From the NCBI RefSeq assembly GCF_004342665.1, contig NZ_SMBY01000001.1:408945-472944 (forward strand): 64,000 nucleotides of DNA, read 5' to 3'. The DNA is from Samsonia erythrinae (GTDB taxonomy: Bacteria; Pseudomonadota; Gammaproteobacteria; Enterobacterales; Enterobacteriaceae). Under the pieces are notes generated by a model. It did no database searches. It was not told the origin of the DNA and saw only the letters and a program-made list of their open reading frames with translations. A program made the translations under genes and the position numbers. Shown piece by piece: positions 29,945 to 38,751 of this stretch (positions are counted from its first letter, which is position 1; every line of letters begins with the position of its first letter).

Positions 29945-30148
29945 TAAAGAGAAACTATCACCTAATGGATGCGAAAGGCATTGGGGCATAGTCTGAGTTT
30001 TGGTATTGTCCCGTTATGTCGCTGTTCGAGACTGTTTGAACGCCTGTATAATCCTTTTGATTTGAGTCATCTACCCTGATGTCAGGTTGCAGAAGGAAAA
30101 CGTCTTCGCAATTTGCACTAGAGTGGGTAAAAACAGCACTGGATAAAG

Positions 30149-30679
30149 ATGAAAACTATTGAAGTCGACGAAGAACTTTATCGTTATATTGCCAGCCACA
30201 CGCAGCATATCGGCGAGAGCGCATCGGATATTTTACGTCGTATGCTGAAATTTACCGCCGGTCAGTCTGCACCAACGCGACAGGCAGAGACGACTGCAAC
30301 GGTTCAACCAGCGGCCGCGCCGACTGCGCGCGATCGGGTACGCACCCTGCGTGAGCTGCTGTTGTCGGATGAATATGCTGAACAGAATAAGGCGATTAAT
30401 CGCTTTATGCTGGTTCTGTCCACGCTGTATGTTTTATCGCCACAGGAATTCGCGGCGGCGACGGAATCACTTCATGGCCGCACTCGGGTCTATTTCGCAG
30501 GCGATCAGCAAACGTTAATTCAGCATGGCACCCATACCAAGCCGAAACATATTCCAGGCACGCCATACTGGGTGATTACCAATACCAATACCGGTCGTAA
30601 ACGCAGCATGATCGAGCACATTATGCAGACTATGCAGTTTCCGTCAGAACTGACAGAAAAAGTGTGTGGCACCATCTAA
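30149..30679 (+). CDS. seqA: Replication initiation negative modulator SeqA
   Basis: Binds hemimethylated GATC clusters, sequesters oriC and organises new DNA. The 176-residue product has the N-terminal oligomerisation domain (MKTIEVDEELYRYIASHTQ) joined by an Ala/Thr/Pro-rich linker (about residues 38-68) to the C-terminal DNA-binding domain with NTNTGRKRSMIEHIM. Followed 115 bp later by pgm, the same pairing as in E. coli. Confidence 0.97.
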   Translation: MKTIEVDEELYRYIASHTQHIGESASDILRRMLKFTAGQSAPTRQAETTATVQPAAAPTARDRVRTLRELLLSDEYAEQNKAINRFMLVLSTLYVLSPQEFAAATESLHGRTRVYFAGDQQTLIQHGTHTKPKHIPGTPYWVITNTNTGRKRSMIEHIMQTMQFPSELTEKVCGTI

Positions 30680-30794
30680 TCCATTATCGTTACCCTGAAT
30701 ACGTCGAGCGGCATGACGCCAAGACATACGCTCCGAAGTCGGATGGGTATCACACGATTTACTAATCTAACAACAGCGTTAGGGAGAAGCGCCA

Positions 30795-32438
30795 ATGGCT
30801 AATCACCCCAGAGCAGGGCAACCGGCCCGGCAGAGCGATTTGATCAATGTGGCACAGTTGACGTCACAATATTATGTGTTGCGTCCGGAAGTCGGTAACG
30901 CCGCGCATGCGGTGAAATTCGGTACGTCCGGTCACCGTGGCAGCGCGGGACGCCATAGCTTCAATGAGGCGCACATTCTGGCGATTGCACAGGCAATCGC
31001 GGAAGAGCGTAAGGCTCAGGGCATCAGCGGGCCGTGCTACGTGGGGAAAGATACCCACGCCCTTTCTGAACCTGCGTTTATTTCCGTGCTGGAAGTATTG
31101 GCTGCCAACGGTGTGGATGTGATCGTGCAGTTGGATAACGGTTTTACCCCAACGCCGGCGGTGTCTAACGCGATTCTGGTTCACAATCGTCAGGGCGGGG
31201 CGCTGGCGGACGGCATCGTGATCACGCCGTCCCACAATCCGCCGGAAGATGGCGGGATCAAATATAATCCGCCGAACGGCGGCCCGGCGGACACCAATCT
31301 CACCAGCGTGATAGAGAAGCGCGCCAATGAGCTGCTGGCGGACGATCTCCGTGACGTGAAGCGGATGACGCTGGATCAGGCGTGGCAAAGTGGCTACGTC
31401 CACGAACAGGATCTGGTTCAGCCGTATGTCGAAGGGCTGGCTAGCGTGGTGGATATGGCGGCGATTCAGCGTGCCGGCCTGAAACTGGGCGTCGATCCGC
31501 TCGGCGGCTCCGGTATCGCCTACTGGCAGCGCATCGCAGAGCACTATAAATTGGATCTGACGCTGGTTAATGATGCGATCGACCAGACGTTCCGCTTTAT
31601 GTCGCTTGATCACGACGGCGCGATCCGCATGGATTGCTCATCAGAATCGGCGATGGCCGGGCTGCTGGCGCTGCGTGACAAATTCGATCTGGCGTTTGCC
31701 AACGATCCTGATTATGACCGTCACGGTATTGTCACGCCGGCGGGTCTGATGAATCCGAACCACTATCTGGCGGTGGCGATCAACTATCTGTTCCAGCATC
31801 GCCCGCAGTGGGGGCAGTCTGTCGCCGTCGGTAAAACTCTGGTATCCAGTGCGATGATCGATCGCGTCGTGGCGGATTTGGGGCGTAAGCTGGTGGAAGT
31901 TCCCGTCGGCTTTAAATGGTTTGTTGACGGCCTGTATGACGGTAGTTTCGGTTTCGGTGGCGAAGAAAGCGCGGGGGCCTCTTTCCTGCGCTTTGACGGT
32001 ACGCCATGGTCGACGGATAAGGACGGTATCATCCTGTGTCTGCTGGCGGCGGAAATCACCGCTGTGACGGGGAAAAACCCGCAGCAGCATTATGATGAGC
32101 TGGCACAACGCTTCGGCGCGCCGAGCTACAACCGTATTCAGGCTCCCGCGACGCATGCGCAAAAAGCGGTGTTGTCCAAACTGTCGCCTGAGCAGGTAGC
32201 GGCCAGTACGCTGGCGGGCGACCCGATCACGGCACGTCTGACCGCTGCGCCGGGCAACGGCGCTTCGATTGGCGGCCTGAAAGTGATGACGGAGAACGGC
32301 TGGTTTGCCGCGCGTCCTTCCGGTACGGAAGAAGCCTACAAGATCTACTGTGAAAGTTTCCTCGGGGCAGAACACCGCGAGCGCATCGAGAAAGAAGCGG
32401 TAGAGATTGTCAGTGCGGTACTGGCAACGGCGAAATAA
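30795..32438 (+). CDS. pgm: Phosphoglucomutase
   Basis: Interconverts glucose-1-phosphate and glucose-6-phosphate for glycogen, UDP-glucose and LPS synthesis. The 547-residue protein has the phosphoserine loop [11 protein letters not shown] (about residues 144-154), the metal-binding loop NDPDYDRHG, the sugar-binding GEESAGAS and the phosphate-binding RPSGTEE. GGGAGAAGCGCCA precedes the ATG. Downstream of seqA and ended by a terminator. Confidence 0.97.
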   Translation: MANHPRAGQPARQSDLINVAQLTSQYYVLRPEVGNAAHAVKFGTSGHRGSAGRHSFNEAHILAIAQAIAEERKAQGISGPCYVGKDTHALSEPAFISVLEVLAANGVDVIVQLDNGFTPTPAVSNAILVHNRQGGALADGIVITPSHNPPEDGGIKYNPPNGGPADTNLTSVIEKRANELLADDLRDVKRMTLDQAWQSGYVHEQDLVQPYVEGLASVVDMAAIQRAGLKLGVDPLGGSGIAYWQRIAEHYKLDLTLVNDAIDQTFRFMSLDHDGAIRMDCSSESAMAGLLALRDKFDLAFANDPDYDRHGIVTPAGLMNPNHYLAVAINYLFQHRPQWGQSVAVGKTLVSSAMIDRVVADLGRKLVEVPVGFKWFVDGLYDGSFGFGGEESAGASFLRFDGTPWSTDKDGIILCLLAAEITAVTGKNPQQHYDELAQRFGAPSYNRIQAPATHAQKAVLSKLSPEQVAASTLAGDPITARLTAAPGNGASIGGLKVMTENGWFAARPSGTEEAYKIYCESFLGAEHRERIEKEAVEIVSAVLATAK

Positions 32439-32442
32439 GTGA

Positions 32443-32469
32443 AAAGGCGCTGCATGCAGCGCCTTTTTT
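32443..32469. terminator. Terminator between pgm and the EamA gene
   Basis: AAAGGCGCTGCATGCAGCGCCTTTTTT: nine or ten paired bases around a TGCA-type centre and a T-tract. Works for the convergent pgm and EamA-protein genes. Confidence 0.9.
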
Positions 32470-32501
32470 AATCGCGTATAGCCAGAAAATGCAAAATGCA
32501 G

Positions 32502-32930
32502 TTATCCCAACGCAACAAGGAGCGCCCCTGCGGAAATCAGCGCAACACCGGCTCCTGCCATCAGCGAAATTTTTTCTCCCAGCAGGATCACCGCCAGCAC
32601 GACAGCAAATACCACGCTGAGCTTATCGATCGGAGCGACCTGTGCGACGTTGCCGTTCTTCAATGCGACAAAGTAAAACAGCCATGACAGCGCCCCCGCG
32701 ACGCCGCTGAGAACAATGAACAACAGCGCTTTCTTATTAGCAATAATCTCTCCGACCAGTACCAGCTTGCCTTGTGCGACCACAACGCCTACCAGAAAAA
32801 GTGCCATAATGACGGCACGAATTGCGGTCGCCGTATTGGCGTCCAAATTTTGCAGGCCTATCTTGCCAAATATCGCGACCAGTGCGGCGCATACTGCGGA
32901 CAGCAAGGCGTAAATTAACCAACTACTCAT
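32502..32930 (-). CDS. Half-size EamA/DMT family membrane protein
   Basis: A 142-residue very hydrophobic protein with about five membrane helices and a single EamA domain. Typical drug/metabolite transporters have two such domains and about 300 residues. The central FYFVALKNGNVAQVAPIDKLSVVF segment is characteristic of EamA repeats. Such single-repeat proteins are expected to act as dimers. Substrate unknown. It faces pgm across a shared terminator and has no operon partner, and it is not found here in E. coli. Confidence 0.85.
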   Translation of the reverse strand: MSSWLIYALLSAVCAALVAIFGKIGLQNLDANTATAIRAVIMALFLVGVVVAQGKLVLVGEIIANKKALLFIVLSGVAGALSWLFYFVALKNGNVAQVAPIDKLSVVFAVVLAVILLGEKISLMAGAGVALISAGALLVALG

Positions 32931-33484
32931 GACGGCGTATTCCTGAAGAAAAGGCAGGCGCGTACTGTGGGAAACCTACTCTGCGGACGTCACCTGATAC
33001 AGAAGGATAATTTTACGGCATAAAACGATAACCGATAGCTGTTTCTGTCAAGAGATGGCGCGGTCTTGCCGGATCCCATACCTCCAGAGCGAAATAGACA
33101 GCGTCAGGGGAGGGAAATTCAGGAAAAAACGCACATTTCCCGTCTGCGGGCGTAAAAAAGTATAGAAATGAGATGAGAAGTAGGCGGTGGATGCGGTGGT
33201 AACGTCACTGTGTTAACAACATCGTATGTGATGTGGCGAGAAAGCGGAAGCAAGGTGGTCCAATTTCAAAACCATAAATTAACTTGTGCTATGATTGTTT
33301 TTAACCTTTATGTAACCTTATGATGTGCCAGCTAAAAAACGCGCAATTATTTCTTTTTTATCTGGTCCGATGAGTAGTAAAGCTTCAGGAAAAGCGGTGA
33401 AATTTTAACCAATACCACCATTCTGATTTTATCGTTATATCGGGCGCCGCTGAGTAAGGGCGCTGATCCCTGAGGAGGCTCGCT
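32931..33484. other. Spacer between the EamA gene and ybfA
   Basis: About 550 bp with no supported gene. Its right half (33200-33420) is AT-rich and should contain the ybfA promoter. AGGAGG lies just before the ybfA ATG. Confidence 0.5.
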
Positions 33485-33691
33485 ATGTCGCTATATACTG
33501 CTTATCCCTTGTACCGTATTCTTCTGCGACGCGCCGCCGTAGTGGTTGTCGGCGTGCTGGCGTTACCGGTGATGCTGTTTCGCCGCGATAGGGCACGTTT
33601 TTATAGCTACTTACACCGTATCTGGCTGAAAACCAGCGATAAACCGGTCTGGCTGGCGCAGTCCGAAGCCGCTGTCGGTGATTTCTACTAA
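33485..33691 (+). CDS. ybfA: Small membrane protein YbfA
   Basis: A 68-residue protein matching E. coli YbfA in length and in its C-terminal half ([16 protein letters not shown] and KTSDKPVW). One membrane helix is expected near residues 15-31. Function is unknown. In E. coli ybfA neighbours kdpF and the rhsC locus; here no kdp genes are present and the next gene is an unrecognised AT-rich ORF. Strong ribosome-binding site TGAGGAGG. Confidence 0.88.
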   Translation: MSLYTAYPLYRILLRRAAVVVVGVLALPVMLFRRDRARFYSYLHRIWLKTSDKPVWLAQSEAAVGDFY

Positions 33692-33709
33692 TCGCTAGTC
33701 TACATTTAG

Positions 33710-33741
33710 AAAAATGGGCCGGAAATTACCCGGCCATTTTT
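33710..33741. terminator. Terminator after ybfA
   Basis: AAAAATGG-GCCGG and CCGGCC-ATTTTT arms with one bulged base, followed by T-rich and then strongly AT-rich sequence. Functional in either direction, so it may also end the convergent orphan gene. Confidence 0.8.
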
Positions 33742-33895
33742 AAATAAATTATTATTCTATTATTTTTAAAAAATTTTTTAGGTTAAAGGATACCCTCGGT
33801 TAATCTGGCGAGGATAAGTTTAAATATTTAACCTTTACTTTATTACGCTCGTTTTGTGATTTTTGCTAGAAATATAAAAGGCAGTTGTTTTCTGA

Positions 33896-34768
33896 CTAGT
33901 TAAAACAGAAGTTGATATTTTTTGCATTGTCTGATTCTGGCGTACTGGTATCGTCTAGCCAGTCATCCCAACTTTTTGCGAATTTATTAGCTAGCTTTTC
34001 AGCAGCATCTTTCGTCCAGATGTTTCCTTGAAAAGTTAATTCTAATACTTTAACGCTGATTTCTGTCTTATATTTGTCTTTAGGCGCTCCTTTTCCTGAA
34101 GAATGGCTGCGCTCCATCATCATAAATGTTTGTTGTAATTGGACAACAATGTTTTTGTTATAAGCATTCAATGTGTTTTGAACAAAAAGCGTTTTTGTGT
34201 TTTGTGTGTTGACCCGACTCGTGCATGCTTTTGCCAGGTTCACAATGCTGCTCTTTATTTTTGATTTGTCTCTTTCTTCTACTCCGTCATATAAATCAAC
34301 GACTTTATTAATTAGAGAGTCATAGTTTTCTTCTTCATAGTGCACTGTCGTGCTCTCTGCCTGTGTTGTGTTAAAATAAGGCACTTTTAATAGGCTTTCA
34401 ATGAATAGAGTAAAACCTTTTTCATTGCTTTCTTTATCTGGTTCTAATGGATTCCAACCAGAGCGGCTTTGGGACAACCCTAAAATACTGGAAACAGCAT
34501 TACCTGTAGAGCTTGCCAGGACTTTTGCAATGTCGTTTTTATCCCCACGAGCTATTGCATCATCAAGAATTTTCCCTTGTTCCGATTCCTGAGGTGCCAG
34601 TGTGCCGGTTGAGATAGTGTTTTGACCTGATACGCTACTATCTCCTTCTTCTGATAATACAAATAGACGGTGTGTTTTCATTGATGATTCACTTAATTTA
34701 AGCTGTTTATCATCATCAAGCCAGGAGCTAAATAGAGTTAATGTGTTATCATGTTGAATATCAGACAT
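33896..34768 (-). CDS. Unrecognised 290-residue protein in an AT-rich locus
   Basis: I do not recognise this family. The product is soluble-looking: no signal peptide and no membrane helix. It is rich in Ser, Asn, Lys, Asp and Glu. The first 110 residues are low-complexity and polar; the remainder looks helical, with a hydrophobic core around IVVQLQQTFMMMERS and a Trp-rich end (WDDWLDD). Start ATG 34768 is preferred to 34825 because GAGAGGG lies just upstream. Base composition is clearly lower in GC than flanking genes, suggesting acquisition. It occupies the ybfA-ybgA gap, which holds rhsC in E. coli. Effector, toxin or phage-defence roles are possible but unsupported. Confidence 0.8.
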   Translation of the reverse strand: MSDIQHDNTLTLFSSWLDDDKQLKLSESSMKTHRLFVLSEEGDSSVSGQNTISTGTLAPQESEQGKILDDAIARGDKNDIAKVLASSTGNAVSSILGLSQSRSGWNPLEPDKESNEKGFTLFIESLLKVPYFNTTQAESTTVHYEEENYDSLINKVVDLYDGVEERDKSKIKSSIVNLAKACTSRVNTQNTKTLFVQNTLNAYNKNIVVQLQQTFMMMERSHSSGKGAPKDKYKTEISVKVLELTFQGNIWTKDAAEKLANKFAKSWDDWLDDTSTPESDNAKNINFCFN

Positions 34769-34817
34769 AAAACCCTCTCTTGATAAAAAGAATAAAGATT
34801 GATGAAGTGATATCGAT

Positions 34818-34841
34818 TCAGGCAAGATTGATCAAGCCTGA
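34818..34841. promoter_or_regulatory. Dyad upstream of the orphan gene
   Basis: TCAGGC and GCCTGA arms surround AAGATTGATCAA, which contains the perfect palindrome TTGATCAA. It lies 50 bp before the chosen start of the 290-codon gene, where an operator or leader hairpin would sit. No matching regulator is encoded nearby. Confidence 0.3.
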
Positions 34842-35144
34842 TAAAAGAGTAGGTTCTTTTATTAAATTGGCAAGTTTTTTATAAGACGCTGGATAATATA
34901 ATTACATTGGGAATGATATGTTGCGTATTGATTTTATTTGATCGGTAAATGTCATTGGGCTGTAATATTCATTTAATGTTTTTGTTCTTTTCTTCTGTTT
35001 CTCTCTTTCTTGATTTGTTTTCATATTTTTAAATCAATAAATTAAAGTGAGGTTAATGAGGAGAGTAACGTATACCTCGGATCCCAGAGAAAGCTTACGT
35101 CAAATTTCCGTTTCTCTGTACTTTGTTTTTGATTTTCTAATTAC
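34842..35144. other. AT-rich spacer upstream of the orphan gene
   Basis: About 300 bp, no gene. It contains an inverted repeat, CAGAGAAA (35085-35092) and TTTCTCTG (35111-35118), next to the transposase scrap, and should contain the promoter of the orphan gene on the minus strand. Confidence 0.5.
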
Positions 35145-35210
35145 TTAAGGAAATATTTTCAGATCGGTGGAGTCAATCACCTGATGTATGACCTTCGCCA
35201 CCGCAACTGG
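35145..35210 (-). pseudogene. Scrap of an IS5-family (IS903-like) transposase
   Basis: On the minus strand 21 codons read PVAVAKVIHQVIDSTDLKIF and then stop. VIDSTxLKIF matches the segment around the first catalytic Asp of IS5/IS903 transposases (HLVIDSTGLKVFGEGEW from memory). A stop codon lies two codons upstream. No other part of the element was recognised. It supports past insertion activity beside the orphan gene. Confidence 0.5.
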
Positions 35211-35420
35211 ATCTCAGACTCCAATAGATTATGAAATTACAATATAATCAGGTGGGGATAACATCAGAATAGATCATTTTTTCTCTCCCCCCCTTTCCAA
35301 TCTCATGATTTATTCCTTTATTCTTGCTTCGGCGGCACAGCATGGCGGTGAAATCCGCTATGCTGGTCAGAGAGTCTGTAAAATGCCATTCAGATAAACT
35401 TGACGCGCTAAGGACAAATC

Positions 35421-36392
35421 ATGACGCTCGAACTTATCCCTGTTGGTATCAGTGCCTGTCTGCTGGGCAACCCCGTGCGGTTTGATGGCGGACACAAGCG
35501 TTTGACGTTTGCCGTTGAAGAATTGGCGCCTTATCTTCGCTTTGAACTTGTCAGTCCCGAAATGGCGGTGGGTTTACCGGTGCCACGTCCGGCGCTCAGG
35601 CTGGTGCGAGAGGGGGAAAACCACATCACGCTGCGCGCCAGTAATGGTTCACCGCTGGAGGTCACACAGCAAATGACGGTATTTTCCGCTGACAAAGTCA
35701 GCCAGCTTCAGCACTTATGCGGGTATATCGTCTGCGTGAAATCGCCAAGCTGCGGTATGGAACGAGTGAAGGTTTACGATGAAGTACAAAAGAGCGCGCG
35801 CAAAAGCGGAATAGGCCTGTTTACGCAAGAGCTGATGCGGCAAATGCCCTGGTTACCGGTTGAAGAAGATGTGCGTCTGAACGATCCCGATTTGCGTGAA
35901 AATTTCATTGAGCGCGTTTATGCGCTGCATGAACTGAATCAGCTATGGCAAAACGGACTGAGTCGCGGCGCGCTGATTGCCTTTCACAGCCGCTACAAAT
36001 TGCTGCTGTTGGCGCATTCTCAGCCGGAATACCGCAAACTGGGGCCGTTTGTGGCGGGAATCGACAAATGGGCCTCGCTGGAAGACTATATTGTTGAATA
36101 TCGGACGCGGCTGATGAGGCTGCTGTCAAAACCGGCGACGCGGCGCAATCACACCAATGTGCTGATGCATGTCCAGGGCTATTTCCGTCAGCAGCTTACT
36201 TCTCAGCAGCGACAGGAGCTGGCTCAGCTGATTGATCGCTATCGTCAGGGGTTGCAGCCGTTGCTGGCTCCCATCACATTACTCAAACATTACATGGCGC
36301 AATACCCGGATGCCTATCTGGCTCAGCAGCGTTATTTCGAGCCATACCCGGAAGCATTGCGCCAGCGTTATGGACACTCGTTTTCCGCCTGA
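35421..36392 (+). CDS. ybgA: YbgA: DUF523-DUF1722 fusion protein
   Basis: The 323-residue protein joins an N-terminal DUF523 domain (about 1-150) to a C-terminal DUF1722 domain (about 185-300). E. coli YbgA has only DUF1722. DUF523 includes the thiouracil desulfidase TudS, which binds an Fe-S cluster through conserved cysteines. Here C13 (SACLLGN) and C111 (SPSCG) are present, but the usual CPE motif is SPE with Ser45 (codon AGT at 35553). C100 and C105 are additional cysteines. It precedes phr by 8 bp, a conserved pairing suggesting a link to DNA repair or light response. Exact function unknown. Confidence 0.88.
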   Translation: MTLELIPVGISACLLGNPVRFDGGHKRLTFAVEELAPYLRFELVSPEMAVGLPVPRPALRLVREGENHITLRASNGSPLEVTQQMTVFSADKVSQLQHLCGYIVCVKSPSCGMERVKVYDEVQKSARKSGIGLFTQELMRQMPWLPVEEDVRLNDPDLRENFIERVYALHELNQLWQNGLSRGALIAFHSRYKLLLLAHSQPEYRKLGPFVAGIDKWASLEDYIVEYRTRLMRLLSKPATRRNHTNVLMHVQGYFRQQLTSQQRQELAQLIDRYRQGLQPLLAPITLLKHYMAQYPDAYLAQQRYFEPYPEALRQRYGHSFSA

Positions 36393-36400
36393 GGAATCTC

Positions 36401-37867
36401 ATGAGCACGCATGTAGTCTGGCTGCGCAACGATCTGCGCGTCACCGATAATCTGGCGCTTCACGCCGCCTGTCAGGATCCCGATGCGACCGTGCTGGCGC
36501 TCTTTATCGCGACGCCTGCGCAGTGGGAAAAACACGCGATGGCGCCGCGTCAGGCCGCCTTTCTGCTTGATAACCTGCGGGTGGTGCAGCATGCGCTGGC
36601 CGAAAAAGGTATCCCGTTGCATTACCACGAATGCCCTGACTTCGCGGCATCGGTTGACTGGCTGGTGCAATTTTGCGCGCGGCGACAGGTTACCGATCTC
36701 TTCTATAATTATCAGTATGAAATCAATGAGCGCCTGCGTGATAAGCAGGTGAAGACGCGTCTGGCCGGCAGTGTAAACTGCCACGGTTATCATGATAGCC
36801 TGTTGCTGCCGCCGGGCAGCGTGCTTAACGGCAGCGGTGAGATGTATAAAGTGTTTACGCCGTTTCGTCAGGCTTTTATCAAGCGTCTGCTGGCTGCCGA
36901 TACCGCCTGCGCACCGGCGCCGGACGTGCGCGGTGAACCCATCAGCGATATGGCGGCGCTGTCGCCGTTTAGCTATCCGCGACGCGAGGTGGACAGCGAC
37001 GATTTCCCTCCCGGCGAGCGTGCGGCGCTACAGTCATTGCGGCGTTTTTGTCGTGAACAGGCGCAGGATTACGACAAACGGCGGGATTTCCCGGCGTTGC
37101 CCGGCACCAGTAAACTCTCTCCGTATCTGGCGCTAGGGATACTGTCGCCGCGTCAGTGTGTTAGCCGCCTGCTCGCCGAGAACCCGGAGATGCTGGAACG
37201 ACGTGAAGGTGGAGCATTTATCTGGTTTAACGAGCTGGTCTGGCGTGAATTTTATCGCCACCTGATTGTGTTCTGGCCGGCATTATGTAAACACCGTCCG
37301 TTCACCGCGTGGACGCAATGGGTGAAATGGCGAGTGTCGCCGGAAGCGTTATCGGCATGGCAGCAGGGCAAAACCGGCTACCCGATTGTGGATGCGGCGA
37401 TGCGCCAACTGAATGAAACGGGGTGGATACACAACCGCCTGCGTATGATTTGCGCCAGCTTTCTCGTCAAAGATTTACTGATCGACTGGCGTGAGGGCGA
37501 ACGCTATTTTATGTCGCAGCTGTTAGATGGCGATCTGGCTGCGAATAACGGCGGCTGGCAGTGGGCGGCCTCGACCGGTACTGACGCTGTACCTTATTTT
37601 CGTATTTTCAACCCGACGACGCAGGGTGAGCGTTTCGATCCCGACGGTCGGTTTATTCGTCACTGGCTGCCCGAACTGGCCGCCGTGCCGGATAACGATA
37701 TTCATCAGCCCCATCGCTGGGCTGACAAACAGCAGCATCAGTTGAACTACCCGCAGCCAATCGTCGATCATAAGAAAGCCCGTCAGGAGACGCTGGCGGC
37801 GTTTGAGGCGGCGAAAAACGCTGGCATGGCGGATAACGAGCAAGAAGAGAGAAGTCAGTATGCGTAA
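36401..37867 (+). CDS. phr: Deoxyribodipyrimidine photolyase
   Basis: Repairs cyclobutane pyrimidine dimers using blue light. The 488-residue protein has the N-terminal alpha/beta antenna domain (VVWLRNDLRVTDN) and a C-terminal FAD domain. The FAD domain contains TKLSPYLALGILSPR-type (here TSKLSPYLALG) and WRE-FYRHL segments and the signature GWQWAASTGTDAVPYFRIFNP. Tryptophans of the electron-transfer chain fall in this C-terminal half. Class I, folate-type by similarity to E. coli PhrB. ATG preceded by GAGGAAT. Overlaps the next gene by 8 bp. Confidence 0.96.
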   Translation: MSTHVVWLRNDLRVTDNLALHAACQDPDATVLALFIATPAQWEKHAMAPRQAAFLLDNLRVVQHALAEKGIPLHYHECPDFAASVDWLVQFCARRQVTDLFYNYQYEINERLRDKQVKTRLAGSVNCHGYHDSLLLPPGSVLNGSGEMYKVFTPFRQAFIKRLLAADTACAPAPDVRGEPISDMAALSPFSYPRREVDSDDFPPGERAALQSLRRFCREQAQDYDKRRDFPALPGTSKLSPYLALGILSPRQCVSRLLAENPEMLERREGGAFIWFNELVWREFYRHLIVFWPALCKHRPFTAWTQWVKWRVSPEALSAWQQGKTGYPIVDAAMRQLNETGWIHNRLRMICASFLVKDLLIDWREGERYFMSQLLDGDLAANNGGWQWAASTGTDAVPYFRIFNPTTQGERFDPDGRFIRHWLPELAAVPDNDIHQPHRWADKQQHQLNYPQPIVDHKKARQETLAAFEAAKNAGMADNEQEERSQYA

Positions 37868-38603
37868 TGTGGATCTGGAACGATTAATTAACGAGAAACT
37901 GAACACGGAGGCATTTCAGGATTACGGGCCGAACGGTTTACAGGTTGAGGGGCGTGCAGACGTAAAACGTATTGTGACTGGCGTAACGGCCTCACAGGCG
38001 CTGCTGGACGCCGCGGTAGAGGAACAGGCCGATGCGATTCTGGTGCACCACGGCTACTTCTGGAAAAACGAACCGCAGATTGTCTGCGGCATGAAGCGTA
38101 ATCGTCTTAAGACGTTGTTGATGAATGACATTAACCTGTACGGCTATCATCTGCCGCTGGATGCGCACCCGGAATTGGGCAACAACGCACAGCTGGCCGC
38201 CTTGCTGGATATTGACGTGCAGGGATTAATTGAACCGTTGGTGCCGTATGGTGCACTGGCGCAGCCGATGACGGCGGATGCCTTTTGCCGCCGGGTGGAA
38301 AAACGGCTGGGGCGTACCGTGCTGCATTGTGGGGATAATGCACCACCGCAGATACAGCGTGTCGCCTGGTGTACCGGTGGCGGTCAGGGCTTTATTGAAC
38401 TGGCGGCCCGCTTCGGAGTCGATGCGTTTATTACCGGAGAAGTCTCCGAGCAAACCATTCATATCGCGCGCGAAATGGGATTGCACTTCTTTGCAGCAGG
38501 ACACCATGCCACCGAGCGCGGCGGTATTCAGGCGCTGGGCAAGTGGCTGGCGGCGCAGCATGGTTTCGAGGTGACATTTATTGATATTCCCAATCCGGCC
38601 TGA
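37860..38603 (+). CDS. ybgI: NIF3-like dinuclear metal protein YbgI
   Basis: A 247-residue NIF3/DUF34 protein, the same length as E. coli YbgI. Metal-binding motifs are LVHHGYFW (about residues 61-68), HLPLDAH (near 97-103) and AGHHATERGG (near 214-223). The family forms hexamers and has suggested but unproven roles, such as GTP cyclohydrolase-like or repair functions. The ATG at 37860 overlaps the phr end and matches the MRNVDLERLINEKLN start of homologues. Confidence 0.93.
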   Translation: MRNVDLERLINEKLNTEAFQDYGPNGLQVEGRADVKRIVTGVTASQALLDAAVEEQADAILVHHGYFWKNEPQIVCGMKRNRLKTLLMNDINLYGYHLPLDAHPELGNNAQLAALLDIDVQGLIEPLVPYGALAQPMTADAFCRRVEKRLGRTVLHCGDNAPPQIQRVAWCTGGGQGFIELAARFGVDAFITGEVSEQTIHIAREMGLHFFAAGHHATERGGIQALGKWLAAQHGFEVTFIDIPNPA

Positions 38604-38751
38604 TGACGGGCAACGTGCGTATCGTACCTGTCGACGCTTGCATCTTGGCATTATTGTTGCTTAATCGCTGAGATGACAACCTATCGGTGAGCGCTGCGAA
38701 TCATTAGGTCATGTTCAGCATGATGAATAAAATGCTATTCAGGAGGAAAGG

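Noticed and set aside
30864..32375. Long open frames antisense to pgm
   Set aside because: Shadow of pgm; no start signal or domain.
34769..34900. Possible HrpL box upstream of the orphan gene (AGAACC)
   Set aside because: The -10 half CCAC was not found at 15-17 bp spacing, so a type III effector promoter is not supported.
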